DNA of 64,000 nucleotides, taken from positions 669,796-733,795 of the forward strand of contig CAJNOI010000007.1 of the NCBI GenBank assembly GCA_905250115.1, written 5' to 3'. The notes below the pieces were generated by a model. The model had not been told where the DNA came from, made no database searches, and saw only the letters and a list, made by a program, of their open reading frames with translations. The translations under genes were made by a program, and so were the position numbers. Below are positions 49,747-62,352 of this stretch, piece after piece. Every line of letters begins with the position of its first letter. The first letter of the stretch is position 1. Source of the DNA: Adineta steineri. Lineage: Eukaryota; Rotifera; Eurotatoria; Adinetida; Adinetidae.

Positions 49747-52700
49747 TGTTAAACTATACAAAAGATTTCAGTCCAAATTACAGTTGATAATAATTGGGTT
49801 GGTTCAAACGCATACAATACCTAGTCGTTAAGTTCAACATCGAATATTATATAGTTTTTAAAAATATTGTAAAATATTAATTTAACGCTTGTTTGAATTC
49901 TATGATCTATATTGGTTTTAAAAAATAGGAAGAAGTATAGACAACGCGTTATTGAAATAATATGTCCAATAATTGAAACCGTTCTTCCTACTAAAAAAGG
50001 TGAAAAAAATACGAATGTAATGAATCGTTATTGACACATTACAATTTCAATTAAATATTAATTTTTTAGTAAAATGAACAACACAAAAACGTTCTATTAT
50101 AAAGAGAAATCTTATAACTTCGCAAAGTAAATAAGAAATACTTTTCTTCAACAACAAGTAAAAAAGACTTAGCGAGGATTCAATTGTCTTATATGATTAT
50201 CTGTGACTTTGTTCTCTACAAGAACAGAATCGTAATAGAAAGAATTCGCTTACATGTTGCTGTGCATCTAGAAAGAGTTAAATGGAATATATTTTTCGTT
50301 CTTTGTGATTATTTCTTCTTTATTTGAGAGGGAAGCATTTCTCTATTCATTGATTCTATGATCCTCTGTTGACTAAATTCAATCCTATTATTGTTATGCA
50401 TATTAGGTTGAATCAATTATCATAATATATTTTGTCTAACACCGTAATCTCTTTCATTTCTTCACATACTATTGATATCGTTGAGTATTTTGTTTTTTTA
50501 TTGCGCATAATCGTTGAGTATTTAAGGAGTGAATATTATGAAGCGAAAGGATGATTCTTGTTTTATGAAAGAAGAGGAATAAAGAACAAAAAGGCGCGAC
50601 AGCAGTATGTATAGAATTTTGTATAAGTAAAAGAAATCTTAACCAATTATAATTTTTAAGCCTTTCAGAGAACAGACAGATCGTCTGAAATACTTATTAA
50701 TTATTCTAACTGCGCACAGTTATAATAAATACTATATTATTATCGCATTTTATACTTGTATAAAGTATATATAAAGCTAGACTCCTATTCATTACTGTTT
50801 CATTGATTAGTACTATTACTTATTGTAGACTGTTCACTGATTCATTGAATTAATCTTTAATACAAATATTTGTCTTAGAATTTGTAGTTAATATTGAAAA
50901 TGACTAAATTTCTCAAGTTCTTCTTGACAAAATAACAATAATTCAGTTTTTTATGAAGCAGTTTATATTATCTTTCAAAAAAATGAGACTGAAGTTAGCA
51001 TTCAGTCTTGGTATTTATGGAAGAATGAAGTCTCTTCAAATCTAAACATTTCTGCCAAAATCTTCCAAAATAAAAATATCTCAGTATAAGTACTTTTTGA
51101 TAAATAGATATAAATTCTTCTATATTATGTCTCTGTATTAAATTCAATCATAGATATAATCAGCGTAGGATTGTCATATGACTCCTTATCTAACTCTTAC
51201 TATGTTATATTTAAAATGTCCTAGAAGTATGAACATGTTTTCTTTCAGAGTTTTAAGAAAAATTTTACGTCTAAAGATAGATGACTTAGAAAAGAATTAC
51301 ACATAGATTTTTTTTAAGTCCGATCGAATTAGTATTAGATTAAAACAGGAACAATATAAAACGGAATACAACAATGTAAATTACTTGAGAATGTCAATCT
51401 TCCAAAAACAATCACTTACCATGTATCTATGAAAAGAATTACTGAATGTATTATGTAAATAAATCTGTTGCATTTTTTTGATTCTTAAAGAAAAAGTCGA
51501 TTAGTTTTCGTTGCATATGTCATTTGTGAATTAATAGTTTTCAATTAACAGCGGATATTTGTCAAGAAATCAGAAATTGAGAAAAACGCATAAAAAGATA
51601 GTCCATCTTCAGATATTCCAGTAATGATACGGTTTTTATCTGACATTTCTATTTTGATGACATCTACCATGTACTTCTCTAAAGAAATGGCTTTTTTCGA
51701 TCAGGCATCTCAGATTTCTTTGTCTAAACTTATCTTACACATTCTAATATTTTTTTTATTTCCAACAGCCTGTGATGGCGCAGTACGTGATCGCGTTCGA
51801 TTTTATGTGTCGGGTTTCTTGTTATTATATATAAAGTTAAACATCTGTATGTCGCGATTTTTCTGAATTGTTGAACTTGTGATTCTCTTTTTTCCAGTAA
51901 CATGGTAAATATTTTAAGAAGACGGGGTCATTCACACATTGCATTCTGACGCGTTCTTTTAAGGAAATAAAAAAGTTTTAATATATGGCACGAGCGTGAA
52001 GCAAATAATATATTTTTTGGCCCTTGTTTAGCTCATATCTCTGTAATACGTCGTGGAATCAAGCGGAAAATTTTACCACATCTTCTTCATTATAGTTTCG
52101 ACAGGCTCTGAAAATTTTATGCAATTTGAATAAGTTAGAACTGAGATCGATTTTTGACGAGTGTAGACTTTAACTAAAAATAAATTCTTTTTCCTTACTT
52201 TTTACTATAGTTCACTTGGTTATGAATACATAATTTAAGATAATAAACGTCATAAATATATTTTATCAGTTATATATATATTAAAAATTATAATAACATG
52301 TGGTTTTTTTTCAGAGAAATAAAGTGATAAAAGAAAGAAAATATTCTACTAACTGTTATGAGAATAAAATATGGCAAACACATCAAACGTGTATGATCAT
52401 GGTAGTAAAAATGCGTTTTTCTATATTTTTCTCTGCTTGGCAGCATTACCATCTTTTATTTGTGAAGAAAAGAAAAGAAAAATTAAAACTCATTTAGTTC
52501 TATTTTGTTTATTTAGTTACATCGAGAGGAACAAAAGATGAAGAAAAAAACTGAAGTATTTAATGGTTGAGTTGATAAATTTCTGCACCATGTGATTCTA
52601 TAAGCGCAAAAAAGTACATCCACAAATACATAGAGAAAGTATTATTTTATTCCATTGTATATTGCAAATAGTTTGTAAAAACGATCTTCGATAGACATTT

Positions 52701-54611
52701 AAACGAAAAAATTAGGTAGAACTTCTTCCAATGTAGTTCGTGTTATTTCTATAAAATAGATGTTAGATTGAAAAGAATTTGATTAAATTATATAAAATAT
52801 ATGATATAACATTTTTATAGGATGAGTAATTGTACTTTAAATGATTAAAAGTATATATTAAATAAAAACGATGAAGTTTGTATTATAAACTGAAGTTGAT
52901 GGGTTTGTTTTTAGAGATTTTTTCATGTCAATGATTAATTATACATTTTATATAAATGTATTTATACTCATGTGCTTATTTATGAAATATCCATTTTTAA
53001 TATTAATCGAATAAATATTACCAACTGCTTTGTTCTTCAATATGTAATAGTTTAAATGAAATTATAGCATAAATATATATAATATTACAGAACTTGTATA
53101 TTTTTTCCAGTACACATGTTAATAAATCACGATGCTATCTCTGAATTGCCAACATCTTATTATAGCATTATTTATTCGTGGTAATATTAACTCATTGAGG
53201 ACGGTGTTATTTTTAAGAAAGCAAACGAGAATTTTGAAAATCTGGAAGAATATATTTATTCATATCGATAACCAAAAACGTGTAAAATGTTTTGTTACAT
53301 TCTTTATTTGGAAATCGTAGTTCAATACCACCGAATAAATATATATGTATATGTATTAGTGAAATCAAAGAAATGAGAATATTCTAGAAGAAAAATAATT
53401 CATGATGGAAGAGAGAATATATACGAAGATAAATAAAAAATAAATCGTACATGATAGTAGTGAAAGATTACGTAAGGAAAGACTAGACTTGAAGGCTATC
53501 AAGTGTGAAATGAAAAGAGGTGAATGAGGTTAGAATACGAACGATAATATAAAAGATTAACGGTCTATGTGCTAGCGCAGATCAAAAGAACATCTTACGT
53601 GGTATACACAAACTAATTATGAGATGATCTGAAGCTGGACTTATATATGATTTCATAGACATTGATATATTGTTGTTGAACAGTTAATTGGACGTATATA
53701 CTGTAAATTAGTTGGGCATGATTTGTTACAATATTCAAAGTATTTATAAAATAGATAGATTTGATATAGAAATCATGATTTTATATTGATGGTCAGTAGT
53801 ATATAAATAAAACAAGTTGTATATACACTACTATTCTATATAAAACACTCTTGAAGAAGTTTAATCAATAAAATAATTATTTATAAAAATACAATAGTCC
53901 TTTGATATGTAGTAAGCATTTATAATAGGATACAAATTAAATGGTTAGTTTTTTATTCAAAATGATCCGTAAAAGGCAATCAGTAGTTTATTATGAATTA
54001 TCAGTCAAAAATTTGAATTGTCAGTAGAATAATTAATGGTCAGTGCCTTTTGGATTTAATCAGTAATTTAATCGATTTATCAGTATCTAAACTAAAATAT
54101 CAGTAGTTAATTATGTTTGATCAGTGAATTATCGCATTTATTTCAGTCTTCATCGTTCTGTAAAATCCCTCGATATTACATATATGTTGTTCTACTTATT
54201 GTCTTTGTTTCTGTCTGACTTACTTTATAAATACTATTGCATCTATTCTATATCTTATAGTTATGTCATAGATAAACATATAATCTTCAGCGATTGTTAT
54301 TTCAATTCAAGGCTCCCCTCCTCTGGATAAAAAAAAAGCAATTTTCGTCAGAAATACCGATTTGAAGATTTATAAATAGTGTTAGGCCATAGTCTGTACT
54401 TAATAAAGCCAAAATTTTTGTTTTCAATTAATAACAATTTTGAAAAAATATATTTTTTTATACATTGTTTTCTGTTTTAATGTCCAATAAGAATAAAAAG
54501 ATCTATACAATGTTGAAATATATATATATATGTATGTATATATGAGCATAAAAAAGTGCTATAGAGAATGAAAAATAAAAAATAATGAATAAATGTTTAA
54601 TATATATTTTT
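49747..54611. other. 4.9 kb gene-poor region
   Basis: The longest stretch without a supported gene. AT-rich; short open frames are low complexity. A somewhat less AT-rich patch at about 51770-52190 looks like a decayed repeat or old coding remnant but shows no reading frame I can identify. The TCAGT array at 53980-54147 is the only ordered structure seen. Confidence 0.55.
53980..54147. repeat. Nine TCAGT motifs at about 20-bp period
   Basis: TCAGT starts at 53980, 54001, 54021, 54040, 54060, 54080, 54100, 54121 and 54143, that is, at steps of 21, 20, 19, 20, 20, 20, 21 and 22. The spacer bases are AT-rich and mostly unlike each other, although the first and seventh units are similar (TCAGTAGTTTATTATG, TCAGTAGTTAATTATG). 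A single further TCAGTAGT occurs at 53792. Either a decayed 20-mer minisatellite or a cluster of protein-binding sites about two helical turns apart. Confidence 0.8.
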
Positions 54612-55966
54612 TTAACAACCGGGTAATGTTCCATGAAAACTTTCATCAATTGCTTGTACTAATTTATGTCGAACAAGAAATGAAGCAATACAATCAGCAA
54701 CTTGTTCAGGTGCATCTTCATGTACAGCATGACCACTTTTAGGAACAACATGCATTTGAAATTTACCTTGCATTTGACCAACAGTTAAATCACGATCAAG
54801 ACGATCAACACCAGCTAATAAAAGTAATTTTGGACATTCACATGATAGAAATAAATTTGATAAACCTATAAATAAAAATAGAATTGAATATTTAACAAAC
54901 AAAATGTCACAAACCAGAAAACCATCCTTTCCAAAATTGTTCGGTTTTAGCAAGATCAATTCTCCATGTGTACTTTTTTGTATCATTTGAATCAACTGTA
55001 GGAGGAGGTTGTTGAATATCTACCGAAGATTTTTGTTCATTTTCTTCCGAATCTTCATCTTCTTCTTGAACAGTATTACATTGATGAGAAACTGGTGGAA
55101 GTGAGGCATTAGATGCTGTTGTAGAGGGTTCTGTTTCATTTATTTCAGCAGTATTTATTGGTTGTATTTGTCCAACGATAGATATACGAGCTGATTCAAC
55201 ATTACGTACTTGTCCACTTCGAATCATATATTCAATAGCTTGTTGTTGTGTTGAAAATTGTTTTGGTCTTGAACTAAGAAAACATTGCATTGAACTTAAA
55301 GATTCCAATGCACTACCTAAAAATTTAAATACACATAATATTTTATCATTAAAATTCTTAGTTCTTCTCACCTTCAACAACATCAATAACACAAAGAGCA
55401 TTGATCATTGATGGATATTCTTTTGCAACATGAACAGCAAGTGCACCACCTAGAAAATAAAATGATTTTTAACAAAAATTTACTTTTTTCTATATACCCA
55501 TTGAATGTCCAATAAGAAAAATAGGCGGTTTATTATCTTCATTATATAAATGATGTAAAATTTGACATATATCATTTGTAAGTACTTCAATACTTAAATC
55601 ACTTTCATCTGTAGTTCTTGTTTCACCATGACCACGAATATCTATTGCAATACATTGACATCGTACAAGATTAGTTACTGCTTTTGAAAGAACAGCCCAA
55701 CTTAAACCAGAAAAACCACCACCATGTAAAAAAAATAAAATAGGTGATAATGAATCATTTGTATTACGTGAATATAAACAAAAAGTATTTTTATCAATTG
55801 TTATATAACGTTTATCATCGAAATATGTATTCCATTCAATAGGTGTATAATTACGAGTAGATGATGGTGATTTTTTTTGATTATCAGATGATAACTTTTT
55901 AGATGATGATGATGGACCAATAGGTGGGAGTGTTTTAGAAAGAATTTGTTTACGTAAATTTGACAT
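54612..55966 (-). CDS. PPME1: Protein phosphatase methylesterase 1
   Basis: Four exons on the minus strand. MSNLRKQILSKTLPPIGPSS opens a Ser/Lys-rich tail, then the alpha/beta hydrolase: FFLHGGGFSGLSWAVLSKAV (oxyanion loop), CIAIDIRGHGETRT, and IFLIGHSMGGALAVHVA with the nucleophile Ser, split by an intron within GHSMG|G. Next come VIDVVEGSALESLSSMQCFL, SGQVRNVESARISIVGQIQP, an acidic disordered insertion (EEDEDSEENEQKSS), YTWRIDLAKTEQFWKGWFSG, LLLLAGVDRLDRDLTVGQMQ, and SGHAVHEDAPEQVA with the catalytic His. It ends HGTLPGC like human FPGC. PPME1 removes the methyl ester from the C-terminal Leu of PP2A catalytic subunit and also inactivates it. The ATG is immediately preceded by an acceptor-type TTTCTCATTCCAG. 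Confidence 0.97.
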
Positions 55967-56340
55967 CTGGAATGAGAAATATGATAAAGATTCGTTATTA
56001 TTTTTTTTTCTCTTCTATTCTGTTCGTTTATGTTTGTATGACTATTCTATTTTCCTTTTTTTTTTGTTTATTTTTTTCTTTCTTTCAGTGTTTGACACGG
56101 TTTATCGAAAAAAAAAAGACTTTTCATCATTGTTTAACATATGCTAGCCATATAAATCATGAAACGATGGCAACATAAATGTTGAAAAGAAAAGTCAACA
56201 ATAATAAACACCAAATAACGATAAAAAGAAAAAAATGCTAGTGACTTCCAGAAGAGAAGAAGAAAGAAAAATATCAATGACTTTAAAAAAAAAGAAGACG
56301 AAGAAAAAAAGGAATGAAAATAGAAAAATTATAAATTTGT
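55967..56340. other. Short spacer between PPME1 and the perilipin-like gene
   Basis: AT-rich and purine/pyrimidine-tract rich; contains the PPME1 leader acceptor at 55967-55968. Nothing else seen. Confidence 0.5.
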
Positions 56341-57869
56341 TCATTCTCCATCTTGATAACCTTGACGTTCTAAATCAGCACCAATAAGTCTTGCATGAAG
56401 TGTTTGTTGATCTTGAGTTAATACTTCTTGAGTATCAACATCTGATAAAATATCAGAAGGTAATCGTGAATAGAGAAGTTCAACATCAGTTGGTTTAATA
56501 TGAGCATGTAATTGCGCAATATCATTGCTTGAATCAGCAAGATCCATAGTTTCTGTTATATATGTAGTATCATCAACATTATATGCTGATGGACGTGAAG
56601 CACCAGTAGCTAAACGAGCATATAATTCTTCCTTATCAGTCAAATGAGAATAATCAGGTTGTGAATGACGATCAACATTGACATTACTTGAGCGAGTTAC
56701 TACTGTTTCTTGTTGAGTAACAACAACACTTTGACGAGTTGTAATTGATGGATCGGCTTTGAAACTTTGTCTATATTTAAATAAATTATAATATATTTTA
56801 GTTCTATATATATATATGGTACCTTTTAACAACATAATTTGGTTGTTGGCTTAAACGTGATTGTTGTTTAGTTTTTTTTAATTCGGCTAATGTACGATCA
56901 TCAGGTCGAATTCGTGCAACAAAATAATCCAAGAAACCACCGATAAGAATTAATAATCTTTGTGGTAAAGTAGTTAAAAATGTTTTTTGTTGTATTTTAT
57001 GAAGTACAATATCATTAATTTGTTTAATTTTAAGTAAAAAAAATACAACCAACATTCTGAACCATATTAATGATGATTGAACCGATTGAAATACATAATT
57101 ATAGAATGAACTGATAGGTGAAAAAGTACGTCCCATATATCCTGTTGTTTTATCCATACTACGACGTTGATCTAAAAAAGGATTTCAATAATAAATTTTA
57201 AATAAAAATAAATTCTTAGTTTTTAACATACATCCTGGTGCACGTAATCCACACATTGAAAATACAGAATCAGCTACACCAGATGCTTTATTTACTGTGG
57301 CTGATGCGACATTTGAAACCTTAAAATACGATAAAAAATAGAAATAAAGCTATTGAAATTAATTTTCTTACAGTTTCTTTGCCATGTTGAATTGTTGAAG
57401 AAGTTGTATCTTTAACTGAATTTATTGCATTACGAACTGGTTCAGTTTTTTCATTTAATGTATGAACAACATCTTCAGTTGGTGTATTGATAGCAGGATA
57501 TTTAGATTCAATCTGACGAATTTTTTGGGCAGCAAAATCATCAATTACACGTACTAGATTATAGGAAATATAATAAATCATTTATTTTCTAAAAAAAAAT
57601 TTTACCTGATCCACGGAATGGTTTAACAAGGGGATTAGCAATTGTAAGAGCAATTTGTAATGACTTATCAGCAACTGTTTCGGCTACACTGCATGGAAGC
57701 CGAATGAATACACTTGTATCCTTAGCTTTAGCATACACGTCTTGAAGTTTATTAGTCGATGAACGAACAACTTTTAAAATATTTATATATAAGAGAATTA
57801 AGATGAAAAATAATTTTTATTTTTACCTGGTATATTATGAAGACATGTGAGAGTTTGAAAGCCGAACAT
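56341..57869 (-). CDS. PLIN: Perilipin-like lipid droplet protein
   Basis: Five exons on the minus strand. The start MFGFQTLTCLHNIPG leads to LQDVYAKAKDTSVFIRLPCS, TIANPLVKPFRGS, VRVIDDFAAQKIRQIESKYP and AINTPTEDVVHTLNEKTEPV. This follows the perilipin PAT pattern (domain start, then the family's ANxYACKGLDKLEEKLPFLQ-type stretch followed by QPTE). The 11-mer-like amphipathic stretch NSVKDTTSSTIQHGKETVSN follows, then a hydrophobic region (SSLIWFRMLVVFFLLKIKQI and LPQRLLILIGGFLDYFV) that may embed in the droplet. The long polar tail carries two related segments, DKEELYARLATG and DVELLYSRLPSD, plus TLHARLIGA, which look like a short internal repeat. Perilipins coat lipid droplets and control lipase access. 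Family call is moderately strong; the C-terminal third is not recognised. Confidence 0.7.
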
Positions 57870-59182
57870 TTTTCAAATGAATAAGAAAGAATATCGGTCT
57901 ACAAATATCGTAATTATATACAAAAAAGATTAATATGAAAATTCAAATGTCTATTCTTCTCTTTATATACAGACTAAGATATAGCCACGTATAGGTTAAA
58001 GAGCAAATTCCAAAGAAACATCGATTACTAAAGAAAAAGGATAAGTAAATATATGATCAGATAAAAAGTGGACCATAGTCAAAAGTAATAAAACCAATGA
58101 ATACAAAGTAAAAATTGTATGACTAAGACGTAAAATAAGTATAACTCAGATAAAAATATCTTTTACAATGAAATTCTTTTCTGTAAATATAAAAATAACA
58201 AGAATAATCTAGAAATAGATGACGCATTCTTATCTGTAAATATTTGGTACGTTTTTCGACGATATATTTAAACGAATTACAGAATGAGGCTAAATATAGT
58301 AAAGAAAGAAAAAGGATTGTAATAGAGAGGCAATGAAGTTCGATATATGTATACATGAATTTATACCTCGATCGTTGTTTTCGGAATTATCTCTCTCTCT
58401 CACACAACTTTATATATATATATATACTAGGTCTAACAACTGACTATTTGTGTATGTATGTGTATTTAAAAATAATTTCGATTGTAGTATCTTATAAAAT
58501 ATATGAAAGATACAAGCTATCTTGTCATCACTTGAAAACATGTTGAGAAAAATAAGTTTTACTGAATAACTTTGATTAACGCAGAATATAAAAGATGTAC
58601 CTTTGATATAGACAAAAACTCTCTTAGTTAATATTAGCGAAACATCATTCTATTCATCCATGTATATTTATAAAAATCTCTTGCTCAATATCTGTTATAT
58701 TTGAAATATATTAAATCACAAAAAATCAATCTGTTTATTTCTTTTTTTCTATCTAATTATACTACATTAATACGAAAGGTCAACTACGGTTATACTATTT
58801 TATTTAAATATTCATTTCACGTTCGTAACCTTATGAACAATAACAGTCTGTGTCTGTTGTGTACGTGAAAAAAATTAGAATGGAATTAAAATGATTATTA
58901 CAAAAATAGAAAAACAAATAAAATCTTTTTGTAACCATCAAATGTTTATTTTCAAAAAATAAGTACAAGTACAATGCTAAGCCATGCTACTTGTCTCGAT
59001 TACTTTTATCTACAATAAAAATCTGAATTCTATATATATACTAACAAATATAAGTACTTGAAGTGATCGGGGATGCATTTTACATAAAACAACATTAAAA
59101 AAATAAATCTATACATTCAAGGTAATTTTTTAAGGTAGAGACTCGTGAAAACTGTCATATTTTGAAAATAAAATTCATAGCT
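57870..59182. other. Spacer between the perilipin-like gene and ASPG
   Basis: AT-rich spacer with short CT and TA runs (near 58389-58430). No exon, RNA or transposon recognised. Confidence 0.5.
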
Positions 59183-61709
59183 TTATTTTGATTGCTCATT
59201 TGCATAGGCTGAAAGTAATTGTACAATACTATCAAAACCTCGCTGTTTAGCAATTTGCATCGGTGTCATGCCACGACTATCAGACCATGATATATCAATT
59301 TTACCATTCTCAAGTAAATAACGAACACATTCAAGAGAATTATAACTGACTGCCTAAATATAAAAACGAAATAGTAATCAATTTTGATATGAATAATTAT
59401 TTACTAATAAGAGTGGTGTTCGACCATCATAATCAGCTTGATCAAGATCCGCACCTGCTCTATGCCAGGCTTTTAATCGATTAAACTGATTATTTTTAAC
59501 ACAATTACATAAATACATTCCAATTTCACTTGGTTTTAATGTAGATGTTAATTTCGCTCCATATCCAACTAATAAATCAATCATATCTTCATTCTCTTGA
59601 AGGATTGCATAAAAAAGTGCTGTAAAACCAACTTGATCAGGTTCATTAACAATAGGTTGATCATCGGCAGATAAACGAAGTAATAATTCCGCACAATTTA
59701 AGGCACTATGTTTAGCGCAAACATGAAGTGGCATTGAACCACTTGGTAATAAGACATTAAAATTAATATTAGCTTGTGCTTGTCGTATTTTCTGTAGAGT
59801 AGCTATATCATCTGCTTGAGCACATGTTGCAACTAACCAAGGTAATAAAGATTGACGAAATTGTAATGATTCCTTAAATAAATAAATAAATTAATTTTTT
59901 TAATCGAAACAATAAATTTTAGAAATAAAAACCTCATCTGATTGATCTATGGGTGTATTTAATATCCAAGTTAGATTAATTGTTGGACATACAACTTTAT
60001 TTAAACTTGCAGACATTTCACCACGTAAACTCTCAGCCATTTTTACTTTCATTAATTTCATATCAGATGAATATTTACCAAGAACATAGGATAACTTTAG
60101 AAATGAAAAATAATAATAATCTTATTTTTATTTAATAGATCAATTTTCTTACTTTCATTAAAGCGGCTTCAATTGTCATATCGGATCCTGAACAAACCCC
60201 CATTTTTTGTAACGCTGTTGCACTTTCATATGCATAATAAACACTTCCTTTCGCACATTGTGTGCAATTAACAATAAGAACATCTCGTTCAGCTGCTTTT
60301 CGTAATTCTTCAATTAGATCCGGTCGATTTGATGGTAAATTTCCTGCTCCATATGTTTGTAAAACAACAGCTTGAATAGGTGGTTCAAGAAATTGACGCA
60401 TTGTTAAATATGTTATACCAGGAAAAAGACGAAGAAGTGAAACATTTCGATTTAAATTTGTATGAACATTAAATGGACCATCAGATGAACGATCAAATAC
60501 TATATCCCATTTAACTAAAAAAAACTAAATATGAATTCCTGTTTGATACTATCTCATATTTATACCTTGAATTTTAGTTCGAAATTCTGCTAATGTTGGA
60601 CAATTATATGATTCAAATGCATTTAAACCTTCGCAATCAGTTTTCGTTACACGATTACCTCGATAGAGTCGATTTCGAAAATAAATCGTAACCTTAAAAT
60701 AGTTTTAAATAAAATATTTAATGATTTTGTTATAATATTGATACAAACTTCCGGTATACGATATTGTCCAGCTAATAATAAACTTCCAATAAGATTATCT
60801 CGACCATCACTTCGTGTTTCGAAGATAGGAATCTAATTGAGAATAATCATATCAATTCGAATCCATAACAAGTTTCACATACTTGTGATCCTGTAAGTAC
60901 CACCGGTTTTGATAGATTTTCAAACATAAATGAAAGAGCTGCCGCTGTATAACTCATTGTATCAGTCTATTTTTTAAAATTAATCAATATTCTTCTTTTT
61001 ACTAGCATCTATAGTACTTACACCATGAAGAACTAAATATAGAAAAACAAATCAATTTTATTTAAAAATAATTTATTATTAACTTACTGACAAATCCATC
61101 AAATAAATTATAAACTTCCTAAAAAAAATATATATATATAAACAAATTGTTTTCTATTTTATTACTTTAATGTCAAGAGCAATATGTATATAATTATCAT
61201 ATGTCATATTTGTTGAGTCAAGTAATGGAACATATTCTTTTATATAATATGCAATGCATTCTTCATTTGCAAGTCTGAAATAAATAATTAAATAAGATTT
61301 TTTACTATATAAATTTTAAAATACTTAACGGTAAATAAAGAAAAGATTTGTCTGGATCAATGACATTCATTGTTTCCGCAAATTGAACATTATGCATAAT
61401 ATTCATATCACGTAATGCATCAGGTAAATAGTCTGTTACGGGTTCATAGGCATTACGTAATACTTTCATACCAATTGTACCACCTGAAACAATAAGAAAT
61501 TATAATTATGTTTGTTTTTCTCGAAATAGAAAATGCGGAATTTTCTAATGCAAACCTGTGTAAAGAACGAGTACTTTTGGAATTGTTAGTTTCGATAATG
61601 TTTTTTGAGTTTGGGCATTTAATAATGTTACATGTTTTAAAAGTACATCGCTTGATGAACGTCTCATACTTACTGGCGAAAGTAAATCCACACTCGGGTT
61701 AGTAGACAT
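59183..61709 (-). CDS. ASPG: Asparaginase with C-terminal ankyrin repeats
   Basis: Many short exons on the minus strand. After a 40-residue leader ([20 protein letters not shown]) comes [15 protein letters not shown], with the first catalytic Thr of the TGGTIG motif beside an intron. [16 protein letters not shown] carries the second catalytic Thr-Asp, followed by [30 protein letters not shown] and [20 protein letters not shown]. The C-terminal half has ankyrin repeats ([80 protein letters not shown]) and ends AYANEQSK. This two-part design is that of animal cytosolic L-asparaginase (human ASPG, also annotated as 60 kDa lysophospholipase). It hydrolyses Asn to Asp and ammonia. All motifs needed for catalysis are visible. 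An acceptor-like ATTCTAG lies about 16 bases before the ATG. Confidence 0.93.
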
Positions 61710-62352
61710 TTTTTAGTAAATTAACTAGAATATATGAAATAAAATTATTCATCTGTTGAAGTTTTTTTTTTCTTTATTTTTCTTTTTATGTAAAAAAAAT
61801 GGAAATGATCTTTATTTGAACTTGTTTTTCCTGGAAGGAATTCATACAAAAAATAATTAACAATATGAGACATAAAGAAGAAAAAAGAACACGAGAATTT
61901 TTATACGTCACGATGTTTTTCTGTGAAAACATGCGCATGATTTTACCGCTACTTTATAAACAAATGCTTGGCACTAATCTTTTGTTTGTAGTTTTTTTTT
62001 TTGAGAAACGTATTTTTTCTTTGTTCTATAGTTAATACTGAGAACGATAATGCAAAGATAAATGAACGTACACGCACACACAACATGAATAGTATAAAAG
62101 TAGGAAACGAGAGAAAGAGAAATGCATTCCATGCTTGATGGAGTCTTATAGTCAATCAACATGTATACACAAATAAACGTATAGAGAGAAAAAGAACTAG
62201 AGAATTTCTACTATATCATTCTACGTTTCAGATTTTGTTCAAGAAAAAAAGACAAAAAAAAACAGTTTAACATAAATTGTCTATAAAAAAAAGTGAATAG
62301 TCAATTGAACATAGATGAGTAAAATAAATGTGTTCGTTATAGTCGTTATTAT
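61710..62352. other. Spacer between ASPG and the reticulon gene
   Basis: Leader and promoter of ASPG on the left and 3' flank of the reticulon on the right. Low-complexity A/T and GA tracts; nothing else recognised. Confidence 0.5.

Noticed and set aside
51770..52190. Less AT-rich patch that might be a transposon or old coding remnant
   Set aside because: No terminal repeats, no target duplication and no frame with recognisable protein; left as unclassified spacer.
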